A stretch of DNA of 64,000 nt from Phallusia mammillata (Eukaryota > Chordata > Ascidiacea > Phlebobranchia > Ascidiidae). The stretch is from the NCBI GenBank assembly GCA_003260075.1, contig QLIY01000387.1:77150-141149 (forward strand), given 5' to 3'. Each line of letters opens with the position of its first letter. The stretch's first letter is position 1. The position numbers and the translations under genes were made by a program. Positions 24,404-37,079 of the stretch are shown here, in pieces. The notes beneath the pieces were generated by a model. It searched no databases. It was not told the DNA's origin and was given only the letters and a program-made list of their open reading frames with translations.

Positions 24404-25813
24404 AGGCGGTGTGACTTCTAACGTACGCGATCATCTGATAATCAATGACTTGCAATCGTAATAAACTTCGATTTTCTGAAATAATTTTGTGATTTTGTTT
24501 TATTTTAACTTTGGGAATTTAGATCATTCTTGATAGAAATCTACAACGCCGTCATTTACAAACATTACAATGTAGTGCTGTTATGATCAGCCAAGACTAT
24601 ACGACAAAACGTCACGAACACGCATATGTTTCTGCATGGCACGGTGAAGTGACAAAGTATGTAGACACGCTTGACTAAGTATCAAAAATACGTAATTAAA
24701 CACCCCAAATCAATTAAACAAAACCGAAGTTGGACGTCTGTATTCAACAAATCTATCATGGACCACAGTATACCTTGCCAAACCTGCGAACGAATCAGTA
24801 GGGAGACACTGGCACATGATTATGGGCATAGCCACGTATTCGTTTTCTGTTGGATACAAACAAATTACTTGTTGTTTTCTATTCATTTTTTTAACTGACA
24901 AGTACTGGCAAACTCAACAACAGAGCAGAACGTGGGTTTTTCTTCGAAAAAAGCAGGATCAAGTGGCATAAAAAAAAATTGTTTTGACGCGTTAACATTA
25001 CTTTACCCAAGCGCCGAGAAAAATCCTGTAACTGATGCGGAAACAGCGCGTCCATTCATACGACAGATTCGACTGGAAACATTTTCACTGCGATGTTTTT
25101 CAACGAAAGGAGCAAAACATCTGGATTTAGGATTTGAATAGCAACACAACCTGTTCCATGGAAGCAAATGGTCTTAACAAATCGAATAAAACGACCAGAA
25201 ATTAATGTGAGTTGTGGTTTTATATTTTACCGGTTATTCATAGACTGTGCGTGATTTTCATAAATCATTGCTATGAGCAAATTCGACACATTTTCATTTT
25301 TGAACGAGTTGGGTGAAATAATTTTCCTGCATGTGAACACGTGTATCCCGTCGCCGTAAACCAAAGACTAAAAAAATTGAATCTAAAAACGATAAATTGT
25401 ATGGTTTCACTTGCAATGAGATCTCTTCAAATTAGGACCCATGTAACAGAAAATTTCCACAAAAAAATCAAACAAAGTAGTAACAAACTCGCGTCCATTC
25501 GCTACAAGCTGTTAAAGGTAGTTTTGTGAAAAGCAACGGAGAACAGAAACAATCTGTTTCCTTTTCGGTCTTTTGCAGTTTTTTACATGAAAACAGGAGA
25601 AAAAAGTAAACACATCTGGATGAAGGTTTGAAAAGCAACACAATTTGCTCCAAGAAAGCACATCGTCGTAACAGGTCGACATCCAAATAGAAACGTAAGG
25701 TAGGTGGTAGTTTTTAGTTTTTCTCTGTGCTTTAAACCCTTTCACAATGCCTGGGTATTAGCAAGTGTGACAAACAGATCAGACGTATTATTCAAATTTT
25801 ACCTTTTTGGCAG

Positions 25814-26124
25814 ATGAACAAGTTACTTCTCGTCGCCATCTTGTTAGGTATTTTTCTGGTGAAAGACGGACAAGGAGTCAAATTGTATGATGGAGCTGGA
25901 AAAGGTTTTGAAATTTAGTGCTTTCAAACTTAAACCGTAGTTTATCGCTCAACCAATCTAACGTTTGGCATTGATAAAGTATTTGGAAAAGTAGCTTACA
26001 TTTTACCTGTTTAGATGAACGCGTTGCTTATGAGAGCGAACCCGGGGAACGGCCGCCCAAGAGGGACAATTATACCCCAAAAGACAACCAGGAAACAAGT
26101 GATGTGATGGACAACGAAAACTGA
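25814..26124 (+). CDS. Short secreted acidic peptide, array copy G (divergent)
   Basis: Coding exons 25814-25904 and 26015-26124 give 66 aa. The signal peptide is conserved (VAILLGIFLVKDGQG). The next residues change to VKLYDGAGK, and exon 2 reads DERVAYESEPGERPPKRDN then YTPKDNQETSDVMDNEN. The usual AATAAA is GATAAA here (about 26179). No G run interrupts it, so it is probably a real separate locus. Confidence 0.75.
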
Positions 26125-26499
26125 AGGCGGCGTGACTCCTAACATACGCGATTATCCGTTAATCGATGACTTGCATTCGTGATAAACTTCGATTATCTAA
26201 ATTAGCTTTGTGATTTTGTTCAAATTTTTCTAATTCATAATAGAAATCAATAGCGTCGTAACTTACAACCATTACACGGCATTGCTGTTTATGATCAGCG
26301 AAGACTATGCGACTAAACGTTGCAAACCCGCAACTGATTCTGCACGACAAACTTTGAACATATTTAAATCCTATCCTATTTCACAACTGAAACGGTAGCC
26401 CATGCTTTTTAAGATTGCTGTTCGACCGTTTGTCCATTATAATTTAGGTCTGTTCCAAGCTCCATCACGCAACTGCAAATTAACATATTAGATCAAGGC

Positions 26500-28700
26500 C
26501 GTCCCAACCATAGGATAATGCGTGTTTTCAAATTGTGACAACGTTGAAATGTTAAAAAAATCCTACTTTGCACGTTTTGCTTTTCAACATTTTGCTCGAT
26601 GTTTAGGCGTCGTTTGTAAACGTTAAGATATTATATTCGTGCAAAACCGATAAAAACAAGCAGCCTAGCATAAAGACAAAGCCCTTTTTCTGTGCAAATG
26701 CTTATGGGGATAGCCACGTGTTCGTTTTCTATTGGATCCAAACAGATCACGTGCTTTTTTTCATTTTTAATTGCCTTTTTACTGGAAAGTAGTGCAAAAC
26801 TCAACAACAAAGCACATGTGGTTTTCTTCGAAAATAGCAGGAACAAGTTGTAACAAAACATATATTGTTTCGGCGTGTTAAAGTTACTTTAACCAAGCGC
26901 CGAGAAAATTCTGTAACTTATGCGGAAACACCGCGTCCATTCATGCGACAGATTCGTCTGGAAACATTCGGTTTTCACTGCGACATTTTTCACCGAAAAG
27001 AGAGTTCCAAAAAGCACATGGTCGTAACAAGTCGACTAAAACGACAAGAAATTAATGTGATTAGTGGTTTTATATTTTACCGGTTTTTAATAGCCTGTGT
27101 GTGATTTTCATCAATCATTGCTATGAGCAGGTTCGACAAATTTTCACTTTTTAAACGAGGTTGGCTATAAATATATTTCCTGCAGGTGAACAGGTGTATC
27201 GCCGTAAACCAAACGCTAAAATATTGAATGTTAAAACGATAAATCACGTGGTTTTTACTTGCAATGAGATCCCCTCAACTTAAATGGGGGGGGGGAATGA
27301 CTTCCATTCGTAATAAACTTCGATTATCTAAATTAGCTTTGTGATTTTGTTTGAATTTTTCTAATTCATAATAGAAATCAATAGCGCCGTAACTTACAAC
27401 CATTACACGGCATTGCTGTTTATGATCGGCGAAGACTATGCGGGGGGGGGGTTCGTAGTTAGCGAGGAGTTTAGGTCCGGTTAGCGAGACGGGGGTTCGT
27501 AATACCAAATCTCAACTTAACGAGGTCGTGCGTCAATACCGAGCTCGCTAAACTTAGCGAGATGTGTTCGTAATGCCGCCCCAAAGGAAAACTCAACAAC
27601 AAGGAACGTGGGGTTTCTTCGTAAAAACTAGGATCAATTGGCAACAAAAAGAATATTGTTTCAACGCGTTAAAATTACTTTACCCAAGCGGTGAGAAAAA
27701 TCCTGTAACTGATGCGGAAACAGCGCGTCCAGTTGTTCGACAGATTCAAATGGAAGCACTATATGTTTTCACTGCAAAATTTTTTACCGAAAAGAGCAAA
27801 GAATCTGGATTAAGGATTTGAATAGCAACACAACCGGTTCCAAAAAGCACATGGTCGTAACAAGTCGAATATAACGACAAGAAATTAATTTTTTGCTATG
27901 AGCAGGTTCGACAAATTTTCACTTTTTAAACGAGTTTGGCTTATAAATATATTTCCTGCAGGTGAACAAGTGTATCGCCGTAAACCAAACGCTAAAATAT
28001 TGAATCTTACAAAGATAAATCACGTGGTTTTTACTTGCAATGAGATCCCCTCAACTTAAATGAGCAACATAATAGAAAATTTCCACATAAAACTTCTATC
28101 GAAGTAATAACAAACTCGCGTCCATTCTCTACAAGCTGTTGCACAACAAAGTTTTGTGAAAAGCGACGGAGAACAGAAATAATCCGTTTCCTTTTCGGTC
28201 TTTTGCAGTTTTTTACATGAAAACAGGAGAAAAAAGTAAACACATCTGGATGAAGGTTTGAAAAGCAACACAATTTNCTTAAAACGACAAATCACGTGGT
28301 TTTTACTTGCAGTGAGATCCCTCAACTTAAATGAGCAACATAATAGAAAATTTCCACATAAAACTTCTATCGAAGTAATAACAAACTCGCGTCCATTCTC
28401 TACAAGTTGTTACAGACAGTTTTGTGAAAAGCGACGGAGAACAGAAACAATCCGTTTCCTTTTCGGTCTTTTGCAGTTTTTTTACATGAAAACAGGAGAG
28501 AAAAATAAAAACATCTGGATAAGGGTTTGAAAAGCAACACAATTTGCTGCAAAAAAGCACATCGTCGTAACACGTCGACATCTAAACAGAAACGTAAGGT
28601 AGGTGGTAGTTTTTAGTTTTTCTCTGTGCTTTAAGCCCTTTTCACAATACCTTGGGTATTAGCAAGTGTGACAAACAAATCGCACGTATTGCTTAACTTT
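26500..28700 (+). repeat. Degenerate upstream segments of the peptide array
   Basis: Several partial copies of the ~1 kb upstream region follow one another. Two TATA-like blocks (near 27168 and 27940) and two copies of the leader segment (28060-28200, 28330-28600) are broken by G runs at 27286-27295 and 27442-27451 and an N at 28277. No complete peptide gene is seen. The small open frames here are not conserved as proteins. Confidence 0.6.
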
Positions 28701-28713
28701 ACGTTTTTGGCAG

Positions 28714-28767
28714 ATGAACAAGTTACTTCTGGTCGCCATCTTGTTAGGTATTTTTCTGGTGAAAAAC
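28714..28767 (+). pseudogene. Exon 1 fragment cut by a G run
   Basis: The signal-peptide exon begins normally at 28714 and stops after GTGAAAAAC at the run 28768-28777. About 100 bases of upstream sequence are then repeated before the next copy. Probably the same locus as the following entry. Confidence 0.7.
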
Positions 28768-28884
28768 GGGGGGGGGGCTAGTTTTAAGTTTTTCTCTGTG
28801 CTTTAAGCCCTTTTCACAATACCTTGGTATTAGCAAGTGTGACAAACAAATCGCACCTATTGCTTAACTTTACGTTTTTGGCAG

Positions 28885-29193
28885 ATGAACAAAGTTACTT
28901 CTGGTCGCCATCTTGTTAGGTATTTTTCTGGTGAAAAACGGACAAGGACAATTTCCTGACGGAGATGGAAAAGGTTTTGCAATTTGGGCCCTTTGCAATT
29001 ACATCACAGTTCATTAGTCAACTAATCTAACGTCTGACATTGAGAATTTTTTTTGAAAAGTAGCTTACATTTTACCTTTTTAGATGAACGTGTTGCTTAT
29101 GAGAGCGAACCCGGGGAACGGCCACACAAGAGCGATAACTACCCCCCAGGGGACAACCGCGGAACAGGTGAAGTGTTGGACAACGAAAATTGA
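28885..29193 (+). pseudogene. Peptide copy I, frameshifted signal peptide
   Basis: An extra A (ATGAACAAAGTTACTT instead of ATGAACAAGTTACTT) shifts the frame in the signal peptide. The fragment at 28714, likely the same locus, lacks it, so it may be a sequence error. If corrected, exon 1 would continue KNGQGQFPDGDGK. Exon 2 (29084-29193) is intact: DERVAYESEPGERPHK then NYPPGDNRGTGEVLDNEN. Confidence 0.6.
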
Positions 29194-29258
29194 AGGCGGT
29201 GTGACTCCTAACGTACGCGATCATCCGATAATCGATGACTTGCAATCGCAATAAACTT

Positions 29259-29341
29259 GGGGGGGGGGGCATTGAGAATTTTTTTTTGAAAAGTAGCTTA
29301 CATTTTACCTTTTTAGATGAACGCGTTGCTTGGGGGGGGGG
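29259..29341 (+). pseudogene. Exon 2 sliver between two G runs
   Basis: Between G runs at 29259-29269 and 29332-29341 lie the end of the intron and the first bases of exon 2 (ATGAACGCGTTGCTT). It is a contig-end fragment. Confidence 0.7.
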
Positions 29342-30073
29342 AATTATCTCAATTAGCTTTGTGATTTTGTTTTTTTTTACTTTGGGAATTCAGCTCATTC
29401 ATGAAAGAAATCTGCAGCGTTTTCATTTACAAACATTACAATGCAATGCTGTTTTTGATCAGCGATGACTATTCGACCAAACGTCACGAACCCGCAACTG
29501 ATTCTGCATGAGAAACTAGTAATAAAATTAAATCATATACTATTTTACACCCACCTAAAAGGGGGGGGGGCAACGAAGACTATTCGACCAAACGTCACGA
29601 ACCCGCAACTGATTCTGCATGACAAACTAGTAATAAAATTAAATCATATACTATTTTACACCCACCTAAAACGATAGCCCATGCTTTATGAGATTGCTAT
29701 TCGAGCGTTTGTCCATCATGATTTAGGTCTGTTCCAAGCTCCATCATAATAACGTATTAGATCAGGCCCGTCCCAAACCCTTTTCACAATGCCATGGTAT
29801 TAGCAAGTGTGACAAACAAATCGGGGGGGGGGTTTGCAAATCGGGCCCGTTGCAATTAAATCGTAGTTCATTAGTCAACTTGTTTGGCATCTGACATTGA
29901 TAAAATTTTGTAAAACCGCAAAGCTCGCTTGTCGGACGGCACATGTTGGCATTTCTGCAACGGGGGGGGGGATATTATATCAGGCCCGTCCGAAACCCTT
30001 TTCACAATGCCATGGTATTAGCAAGTGTGACAAACAAATCAGACGAACCGCTCAAATTTAACCTTTTTGGCAG

Positions 30074-30134
30074 ATGAACAAGTTAGTTCTCGTCGCTATC
30101 TTGTTTGGTATTTTGCTGGTGAAAGACGGACAAA
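30074..30134 (+). pseudogene. Exon 1 fragment cut by a 10-G run
   Basis: A signal-peptide exon (MNKLVLVAILFGILLVKDG) ends at G10 30135-30144. The same start is re-listed about 100 bases later. Confidence 0.65.
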
Positions 30135-30172
30135 GGGGGGGGGGTACCGCTCAAATTTAACCTTTTTGGCAG

Positions 30173-30260
30173 ATGAACAAGTTAATTCTCGTCGCTATCT
30201 TGTTTGGTATTTTGCTGGTGAAAGACGGACAAACACAACTTCATGACGGAGATGGAATGG
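30173..30260 (+). pseudogene. Peptide copy L, exon 1 without exon 2
   Basis: The exon encodes MNKLILVAILFGILLVKDG then QTQLHDGDGM, with donor GG|GTTCTG. Downstream sequence drifts away from the family intron and no DERVAYE-type exon 2 is found before 30.9 kb. It may be an inactivated copy. Confidence 0.55.
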
Positions 30261-32416
30261 GTTCTGCAAATCGGGCCCGTTGCAATTAAATCGTAGTTCA
30301 CTAGTTAACTTGTTTGGCATCTGACATTGATAAAATTTTGTAGAACCGCAAAGCTCGCTTGTCGGACGGCACATGTTGGCATTTCTGCAACTCACGTTGG
30401 GTATAAAAATGTACCTCATATATAGTAACCCACACATACATTAACCAATAGGAAGCCCAAAGAGGATACTTATAGCTATGTGTCCTTGTGTTGTAGGGTG
30501 TATTCCCTATTACAAGTTTTGTTTTTACTTTTCAGGTCCAATATTAAGTAAGTTATAACTGACAAAACTGCAAAAGTGTTTTGTAGAAGGCTCGTTTTTT
30601 CTACACTTTATAGTGTGACAAAACGGTTGTAACGATAACAACCAGTACAATAAAAGCATATAACCACCATTCTTGGGCATTTAGCTCATTCATGATAGAA
30701 ATCTACAACGCCGTCAGTTACAAACATTACAATGCAGACACGCTTGACTAAGCATCAACAATACCTAATTAAACACATCAAATTAATTAACCAAAACCGA
30801 AACTGCACCCCTGTATAATCCACAAATGTATCATGGACCACAGTATACCTTGCAAAACCTGCAAACGAATCAATAGGGATACATTAGCAAATGCTTATGG
30901 GGATAGCCACGTGTTCGTTTTCAGTTGGATCCCAATAATTACGTGTTTTTTCGATTCATTTTTTAACTGCCAAGTACTGGCAAACTCAACAACAAAGAAC
31001 GTGGATTTTTCTTAGAAAAAAGCAGGCTCAAGTAGTAACAAAAGAAATATTGTTTCGACGCGTTAACATTACTTTACCGAAGCGCCGAGAAAAATCCAAT
31101 CATCTGATATCGATGACTTGCAATCGTAATAAATTCGGTTATCTCAATTAGCTTTGTGATTTTGTTGTATTGTAAGTTTGGGAATTTAGCTCATTCATGA
31201 TATAAATCTACAACGCCGTCATTTACAAACATTACAAGGCAGTGCTATTTACGATCAGCGGATACTATACGACCAAAAGTCACGAACCGGCAAATGTTTC
31301 TGCAAGGCAAACTTGAACAGACTTAAATCTTATTCTATTTCACATCTAAAACGATAGCCCATGCTTTATGAGATTGTTCTTCAAGCGTTTTTTTCATCAT
31401 AATTTAGGTCTGTTCCAAGCTCCATCAGGTCAACTGCAAAATAACACATTAGATTAGGTCCTTCTTAACCATAGGGTAATGCGTGTTTTCAAATAGTGAC
31501 AACGTTGATATGCTCAGCAAATCCTATTTTGCACGTTTTGCTGGTTTTGCTTAGCAAGTTTGCTAAACCGTTAAGAAAGCTTTTTCAACCATATCAAAAA
31601 AAATTGCAAAACGAAATATGAAAAAAATACAACACGTTATTACATCAGACGGACCCAACACACACTTTAACGATTTTTGTGAATATGACACTATATTCAG
31701 ATCAACAAAAAATGGAGAAAACATCAAAGTAAAGAAGTAAGCCGAACCACAAAGCTCGCTTGTCGGACTGCAGGTGATCGCATTTGTGCAACTCACGTTG
31801 AGTATAAAAATGTATCTCATACAGTAACCTACACATATACTAACCAATAAGAAGCATCAAGGGGTACTTGTAGCGATCATTGGGTGTAATACGCATTACA
31901 TGTTTGGTTTTAACTTTTCAGCTTCAATATTAGGTAAGTTATAACTGATAAAACTGCGACGGTGTTTTGTATAAGTCTCGTCCTTTGAAGTTTTTTCCAC
32001 ACTTAGTGCTGCAAAACAGTTGTAACGATAACAACTACTACAATAAAACCATATAGGCCTAACCACCGCGGTAACAAACGCGTCCAGTTGCTACTCGGTG
32101 TTACAAAACATAGTCTTTGGAAAATAAAACAGAAAGAGGAAACAAACTGTTTCCTTTGTGGTTTTTCTATTGCAGTTGTTAAAAGAAGCTACAGGAAAAA
32201 GTAAAACATCTGCAAGGGTTTGAAAAGCAACATAATCTGCTTTGATAAAGCACATCACCGTAACAGGTAGATGTCCAAACAAAAACGTAAGGTAGGTGCT
32301 AGTTTTCAGTTCTTATCGATGTTTTAAACGGTTTTCACAGTGCCAGTAAGTGTAAGCAAGTGCGACAAACACATCCGATGAATTGCTCAAATTTTACCTC
32401 AAACATTTTTTTTCAG

Positions 32417-32720
32417 ATGAAAAAGTTAATCCTCGTCGCTCTCTTGTTGGGTGTTTTTTCTGTTGAAAGACGGAAAAGGATATCGATTATGTAAAAGGTT
32501 TTCAAATGTGATGCTGGTAAACCCAGGCTAAACGGTAGATAATCAGTCAACTGGTGTAACGTATAGCATACTAACACTTTTGACAAGAAGCTTACATTTT
32601 ACATGTTTAGAGGACCGCGTTGCTTATGAAAGCGAACCCGGAAAAACGCCGGGTAAGTGCGATGTTTATGCCGCAGATGAAAACCAAGGAACAGCTGATG
32701 TGATAAACAACGAAAACTGA
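32417..32720 (+). pseudogene. Peptide copy M, frameshifted (left cassette)
   Basis: The signal peptide starts MKKLILVALLLGVF, but an extra T in GTTTTTTCTG shifts the frame to an early stop. Exon 2 (32611-32720) is open: DRVAYESEPGKTPGKCD then VYAADENQGTADVINNEN, the only version with a cysteine. The 5' UTR donor near 32290 and the acceptor TTTCAG|ATG are kept. It sits tail-to-tail with the truncated membrane-protein copy at 33.8 kb. Confidence 0.55.
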
Positions 32721-33844
32721 AAGCTATGTGACTCCTAATTTATACGATCATACTTCTGATCGATCATTTTGGCAACGAAATAAACCTCGATTATCTCAAA
32801 ATGCTTTGCGATTTTGTTTTATTTTAACCTAGCGATTTTGTCTCAGTCATGGTAAAAATCTACAAACAATGCAATACAATAGTGTTGTTTTTAATCTACA
32901 AGAACTTTAACAAATCATATCTTATACCACAACGAAAACTTTAATTAAACTTAAATCACCAATTTGCAGTTAAAGCATTTTTTTCCTACCAGAAGAAAAA
33001 GAACAGTCAACTGCAAAATATATTACAGATATTTTTACGGTTTAGTGCATCAATTATTCAACAACACTAAAATTAAAAAAAAAAGGCAAAACAAACAAAA
33101 AATCGTCACTTCTTGCAATGTTTTTAAGGGGTATTCTGTACTTGCTGTCCGTAATGCTGTTTCATAATCGTCAGGCAAAGGGAGGGAATGCTAACAACGT
33201 GCCACAAACCAAATAACACCAAAGAAAAGAAATGCACGTGATGGTGCCAAATCAGGAAAACAAAGTGTCCAAAAAAACATTATTGTGCATGACCAGATTA
33301 TTTGGTCACACTTGCAAAGTTTGCTAAGGCGTAAACTTGCTGTCCGTAGTATACGCTGTTTCAAACCCGACACGTTCTTTTCACATAGTTAAGTTGTTGC
33401 ATGTGACATTAATCGCAAAATGGGTCATAAAAACGTTTATGAAATATAAAATATAGAGTGGCAACTTCTTGGCGAGCGTCAGTGTTATATCATATCTTTA
33501 CTTTGTGATTAGCGATGTCTTTGCACACAACATTGGTGCTAACAATGGGAGGAGTTGCTAAAAGCTTTATAAACCAACATACAGAGATTATTGGTAGTTG
33601 TTATTCACCAGTTTTTAAAGTCGTTTTTTAGATGATTTTCTCTATATCAACTGATTTCAGTGCATTTATGTTGTTTGCGGGTAGCAACAAAAAGACACGT
33701 TTTACAACTATAAAGTACCATATTAAAATGTTGATTAATGATTATTATTACTGACTGATGACAATACAGACAGTAAAATCGATAAACATTTTTTCAAAAA
33801 AATTGCAAGGTTTGCTTGTTGGCAGGAATTAGCAGTAAAATCAG

Positions 33845-34310
33845 TTGGCAGCAGTCAAGTTAGTTTGTCTGTTTTCTAAATTGTCATCGTTATCAGCAAA
33901 CGCATAAGCGTGCTCTACTATGTTACAGATATTGTGAACAGCAGCATCAGTTGTAGTCCGCACTTCCACCATTGGATTTACGGAAAGAGGTTGCTAGTTC
34001 TTTTTACGGCAACATCTAAAATTACAAGTGGTGAAAAAAACTAAAAAGATTGTTGGGGGGGGGGGTTTCTTTTTACGGCAACATCTAAAATTACAAAATA
34101 CGCTAATGTTGTGAATAAAGGCCCCCAAAAAAATAAAAAAAAACTGGTAGCAAAAAACTAGTAGCAAAAAGATTGTTTGAAGTGTAGTTACATACCCGCA
34201 GAATATGGTCAAGGTTAGCCAGAGCAGATTGCCAACTGCCAACGCAACAACCACGTAAAGAAGCAAAGTGTCATTTTCTTCTACTTTGTTTGATTTCGAC
34301 GGCGAAACTG
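33845..34310 (-). pseudogene. Truncated copy of the type I membrane protein gene
   Basis: Only the last exon is present: juxtamembrane region, transmembrane segment (YVVVALAVGNLLWLTLTI) and tail. In the tail the lysine run ends at an in-frame TAG (RKKN-stop) where the intact gene reads RKKKKQPLS. The following former tail has lost its tyrosine (NICNIV for NIYSIV). A G run at 34055-34065 and a repeated stretch interrupt the exon. The ectodomain exons are absent; peptide-array sequence follows instead at 34.4 kb. Judged a pseudogene. Confidence 0.75.
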
Positions 34311-34399
34311 AAAAAAAACTTCAATCAAACATTGGCTTCTTTTTCTGTAACAAGCTAAATTACACAATAAAATATGTTTAATTTGTACACAACGAATTT

Positions 34400-35740
34400 T
34401 GACAGTTTGTAAACTTCGTTTGATTTTCATAAAAATGGTAAAAAAAAAACCTACCAAAAAACGTACATTGGCCCATGCTTATGGGGATTACCACGTGTTC
34501 GTTTTGTTTTCTATTCATTTTTGACAGCCTTTTTGAAGTACTGGAAAACTCAACAAGAAAGCGTTTTTTTCTTCGAAAAAAGGGGGGGGGGCCTACCAAA
34601 AAACGTAATTGGCCCATGCTTATGGGGATTACCATGTGTTCGTTTTGTTTTCTATTCATTTTTGACAGCCTTTTTAAAGTACTGGAAAACTCAACAAGAA
34701 AGCGGTTTTTTCTTCGAAAAAAGCAGGATCAAGTGGTAACAAAAGAAAAAAATTCGACGTGTAAATTTACTTTCCCCAAGCGCCGAAAAAAATCCTGTAA
34801 CTGATGCGGAAACAGCGCATCCTTTCATACGACAGATTCGACTGGAAACATATTCTGTTTTCACTGCGATATTTTTCACCGAAAAGAGCAAAGCATCTGG
34901 ATTTAGGATTTGAATAGAAACACAACCCGTTCCACGGACGCACATGGTCGTAACAAGTCGAGTAAAACGACCAGAAATTAATGTGAGCAATGGTTCTATA
35001 TTTTTACTTTAATTCATGGACTGTGTGTGAATTTCATAAATCATTGCTATGAGTAAGTCCGACAAATTTTCACATTTGAACGAGTTTGGTTTCCTGCAGG
35101 TAAACAAGTGTATCTCGTCGCGGTAAACCAAAGGCTAATTTTTAATCTAAAATCGATAAATCACATGTTTTTTTACTTGCAATGAGATCCCTATAACTTA
35201 CGACCCATGTGATCAAAAATTTCCACAGAAAAATTCTAACGAATTAATAACAAACTCGCGTCCATTCGCTGCAAGCTGTTACATACAGTTTTGTGAAAAT
35301 CGACGGAGAACAGAAACAATCTGTTTCCTTTTCGATCTTTTGCAGTTTTTACATAAAAACAGGAGAAAAAAGTAAAACATCTGGATAAGGGGTTTGAAAA
35401 GCAACACAATTTGCTCCAATAAAGCACATCGTCGTAACAGGTCAACATTCAAACACAAACGTAAAAGGTATGTGCAAGTTTTAATTTTTAATTCGTGCTT
35501 TAAACCCTTTTCACAATGGCTTATGGTATTAGCAAGTGTGACAAACAAATCAGACGTATTGCTCAAATTTTACCTTTTTGGCAGATGAACAAGTCAATTC
35601 TCGTCGCCATCTTGTTGGGTAGGAAAAGGTTTTGAAATTTGGTGCTTTTAAACTTAAATCGTAGCTCATCAGTCAACTAGTCTAACGTTTTGGATTGATC
35701 TAACGTTTTGGAGCGATCAAGATACCCCAGACAACAACCT
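34400..35740 (+). repeat. Peptide-array upstream unit with a deleted gene copy
   Basis: Upstream array sequence (with a G run at 34582-34591 and a ~110-base re-listing) leads to a standard leader, splice acceptor and ATG at 35585. Coding stops being family-like after the first ~12 codons. Confidence 0.6.
35585..35634 (+). pseudogene. Peptide copy O, internally deleted
   Basis: MNKSILVAILLG runs straight into GGAAAAG|GTTTTG, the normal exon 1 end, so about 40 bases of exon 1 are missing. A remnant of exon 2 (around 35710-35750) remains without the DERVAYE core. Confidence 0.65.
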
Positions 35741-37079
35741 AGAATGCACGACAAAACGTCGAGAACCCGCAGCTGTTTCTCCGTGGAAAACTTGGAACTG
35801 ACTCTGATGCATGTTTTCAAACAGTGACAACGTTGAAATGTTTAAAAAATTCCAATTTGCACACTTTTCAACGTTTTGCTCGATGTTTAAGCGCTGTTTC
35901 TAAGCGTACATATATTGGTGAATAAATTAGTGAAAACACACGGCCTGGCATAAAAATCAAGCCCTTTCACTGTTCATAAAGTTGTTTTAACAAATCAAAA
36001 ATAAAACCAATTGCAAAACTAAATTTAAAAAAATACAACACGCTTTAACACCAAACGAACCAAACACACACTTCAAAGATTTTTATGAATATGACTCTAT
36101 TCAGATTACCAAAGGGGGGGGGGAGGCCTGGCATAAAAATCAAGCCCTTTCACTGTTCATAAAGTTTTTTTAACAAATCAAAAATAAAACCAATTGCAAA
36201 ACTAAATATTAAAAAAATACAACACGCTTTAACACCAAACGAACCAAAGACACACTTCAAAGATTTTTATGAATATGACTCTATTCAGATTACCAAAAAA
36301 TGGAGAAAACATCAAAGTAAATACGTAAACCGAACCACAAAGTTCGCTTGTCGGACTGCAGATGTTCACATTTGTGCAACTCACGTTGAGCATAAAAATG
36401 TAACTCATGTAGTAACCTACACATTTATTAACCAATAACAAGCTCAAAGGGGATACTTATAGCGATGTTTTTTTGTTGTTGGTTGTAATCCGCATTCCAT
36501 GTTTCGTTTTAACTTTTCAGCTTCAATATTAAGTAAGTTATAACTGACAAAACTGCGACGGTGCTTTGGAGAAGTCTCGTTTTTTAAAGTTTGTCCAATA
36601 CTTCATAGTGCTGCAAAACAGTTGTAACGAGGGGGGGGGGTTTTGTATAAGTCTCGTTCTTTAAAGTTTGTCCAATACTTCATAGTGCTGCAAAACAGTT
36701 GTAACGATAACAACTAGTACAATAAAAGCGTATAGCCACCGCGGTAACAAACGCGCGCATTTTCTACTACAAAACATAGTCTCTGGACAATAAAACAGAA
36801 AGAGGAAACAAACTGTTTCCTTTGCAGTTTTTTATTGCAACTGTTACAAGAAGCTACAGGAAAAAGTAAAACATCTGGATGGGGGTTTGAAAACGACACA
36901 ATCTGTTTCGATAAAGCACGTCGTGGCAACAGGTCGACTCCAAACAAAAACGTAAGGTAGGTGCTACTTTTCAGTTTTTATCCATGTTTGAAACGGTTTT
37001 CACAATGCAGTAAGTGTAAGAAAGTGCGACAGCATATTAAACGAATTGCTCAAATTTTACCTTAAAGCTTTTTTTGCAG

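Noticed and set aside
18749-24898. Plus-strand frames such as MTKYQKYVIKHPKSI with CQTCERISRE
   Set aside because: They lie in the repeated upstream region, differ in end and frame between units, and the first unit has a MITE inside the same stretch.
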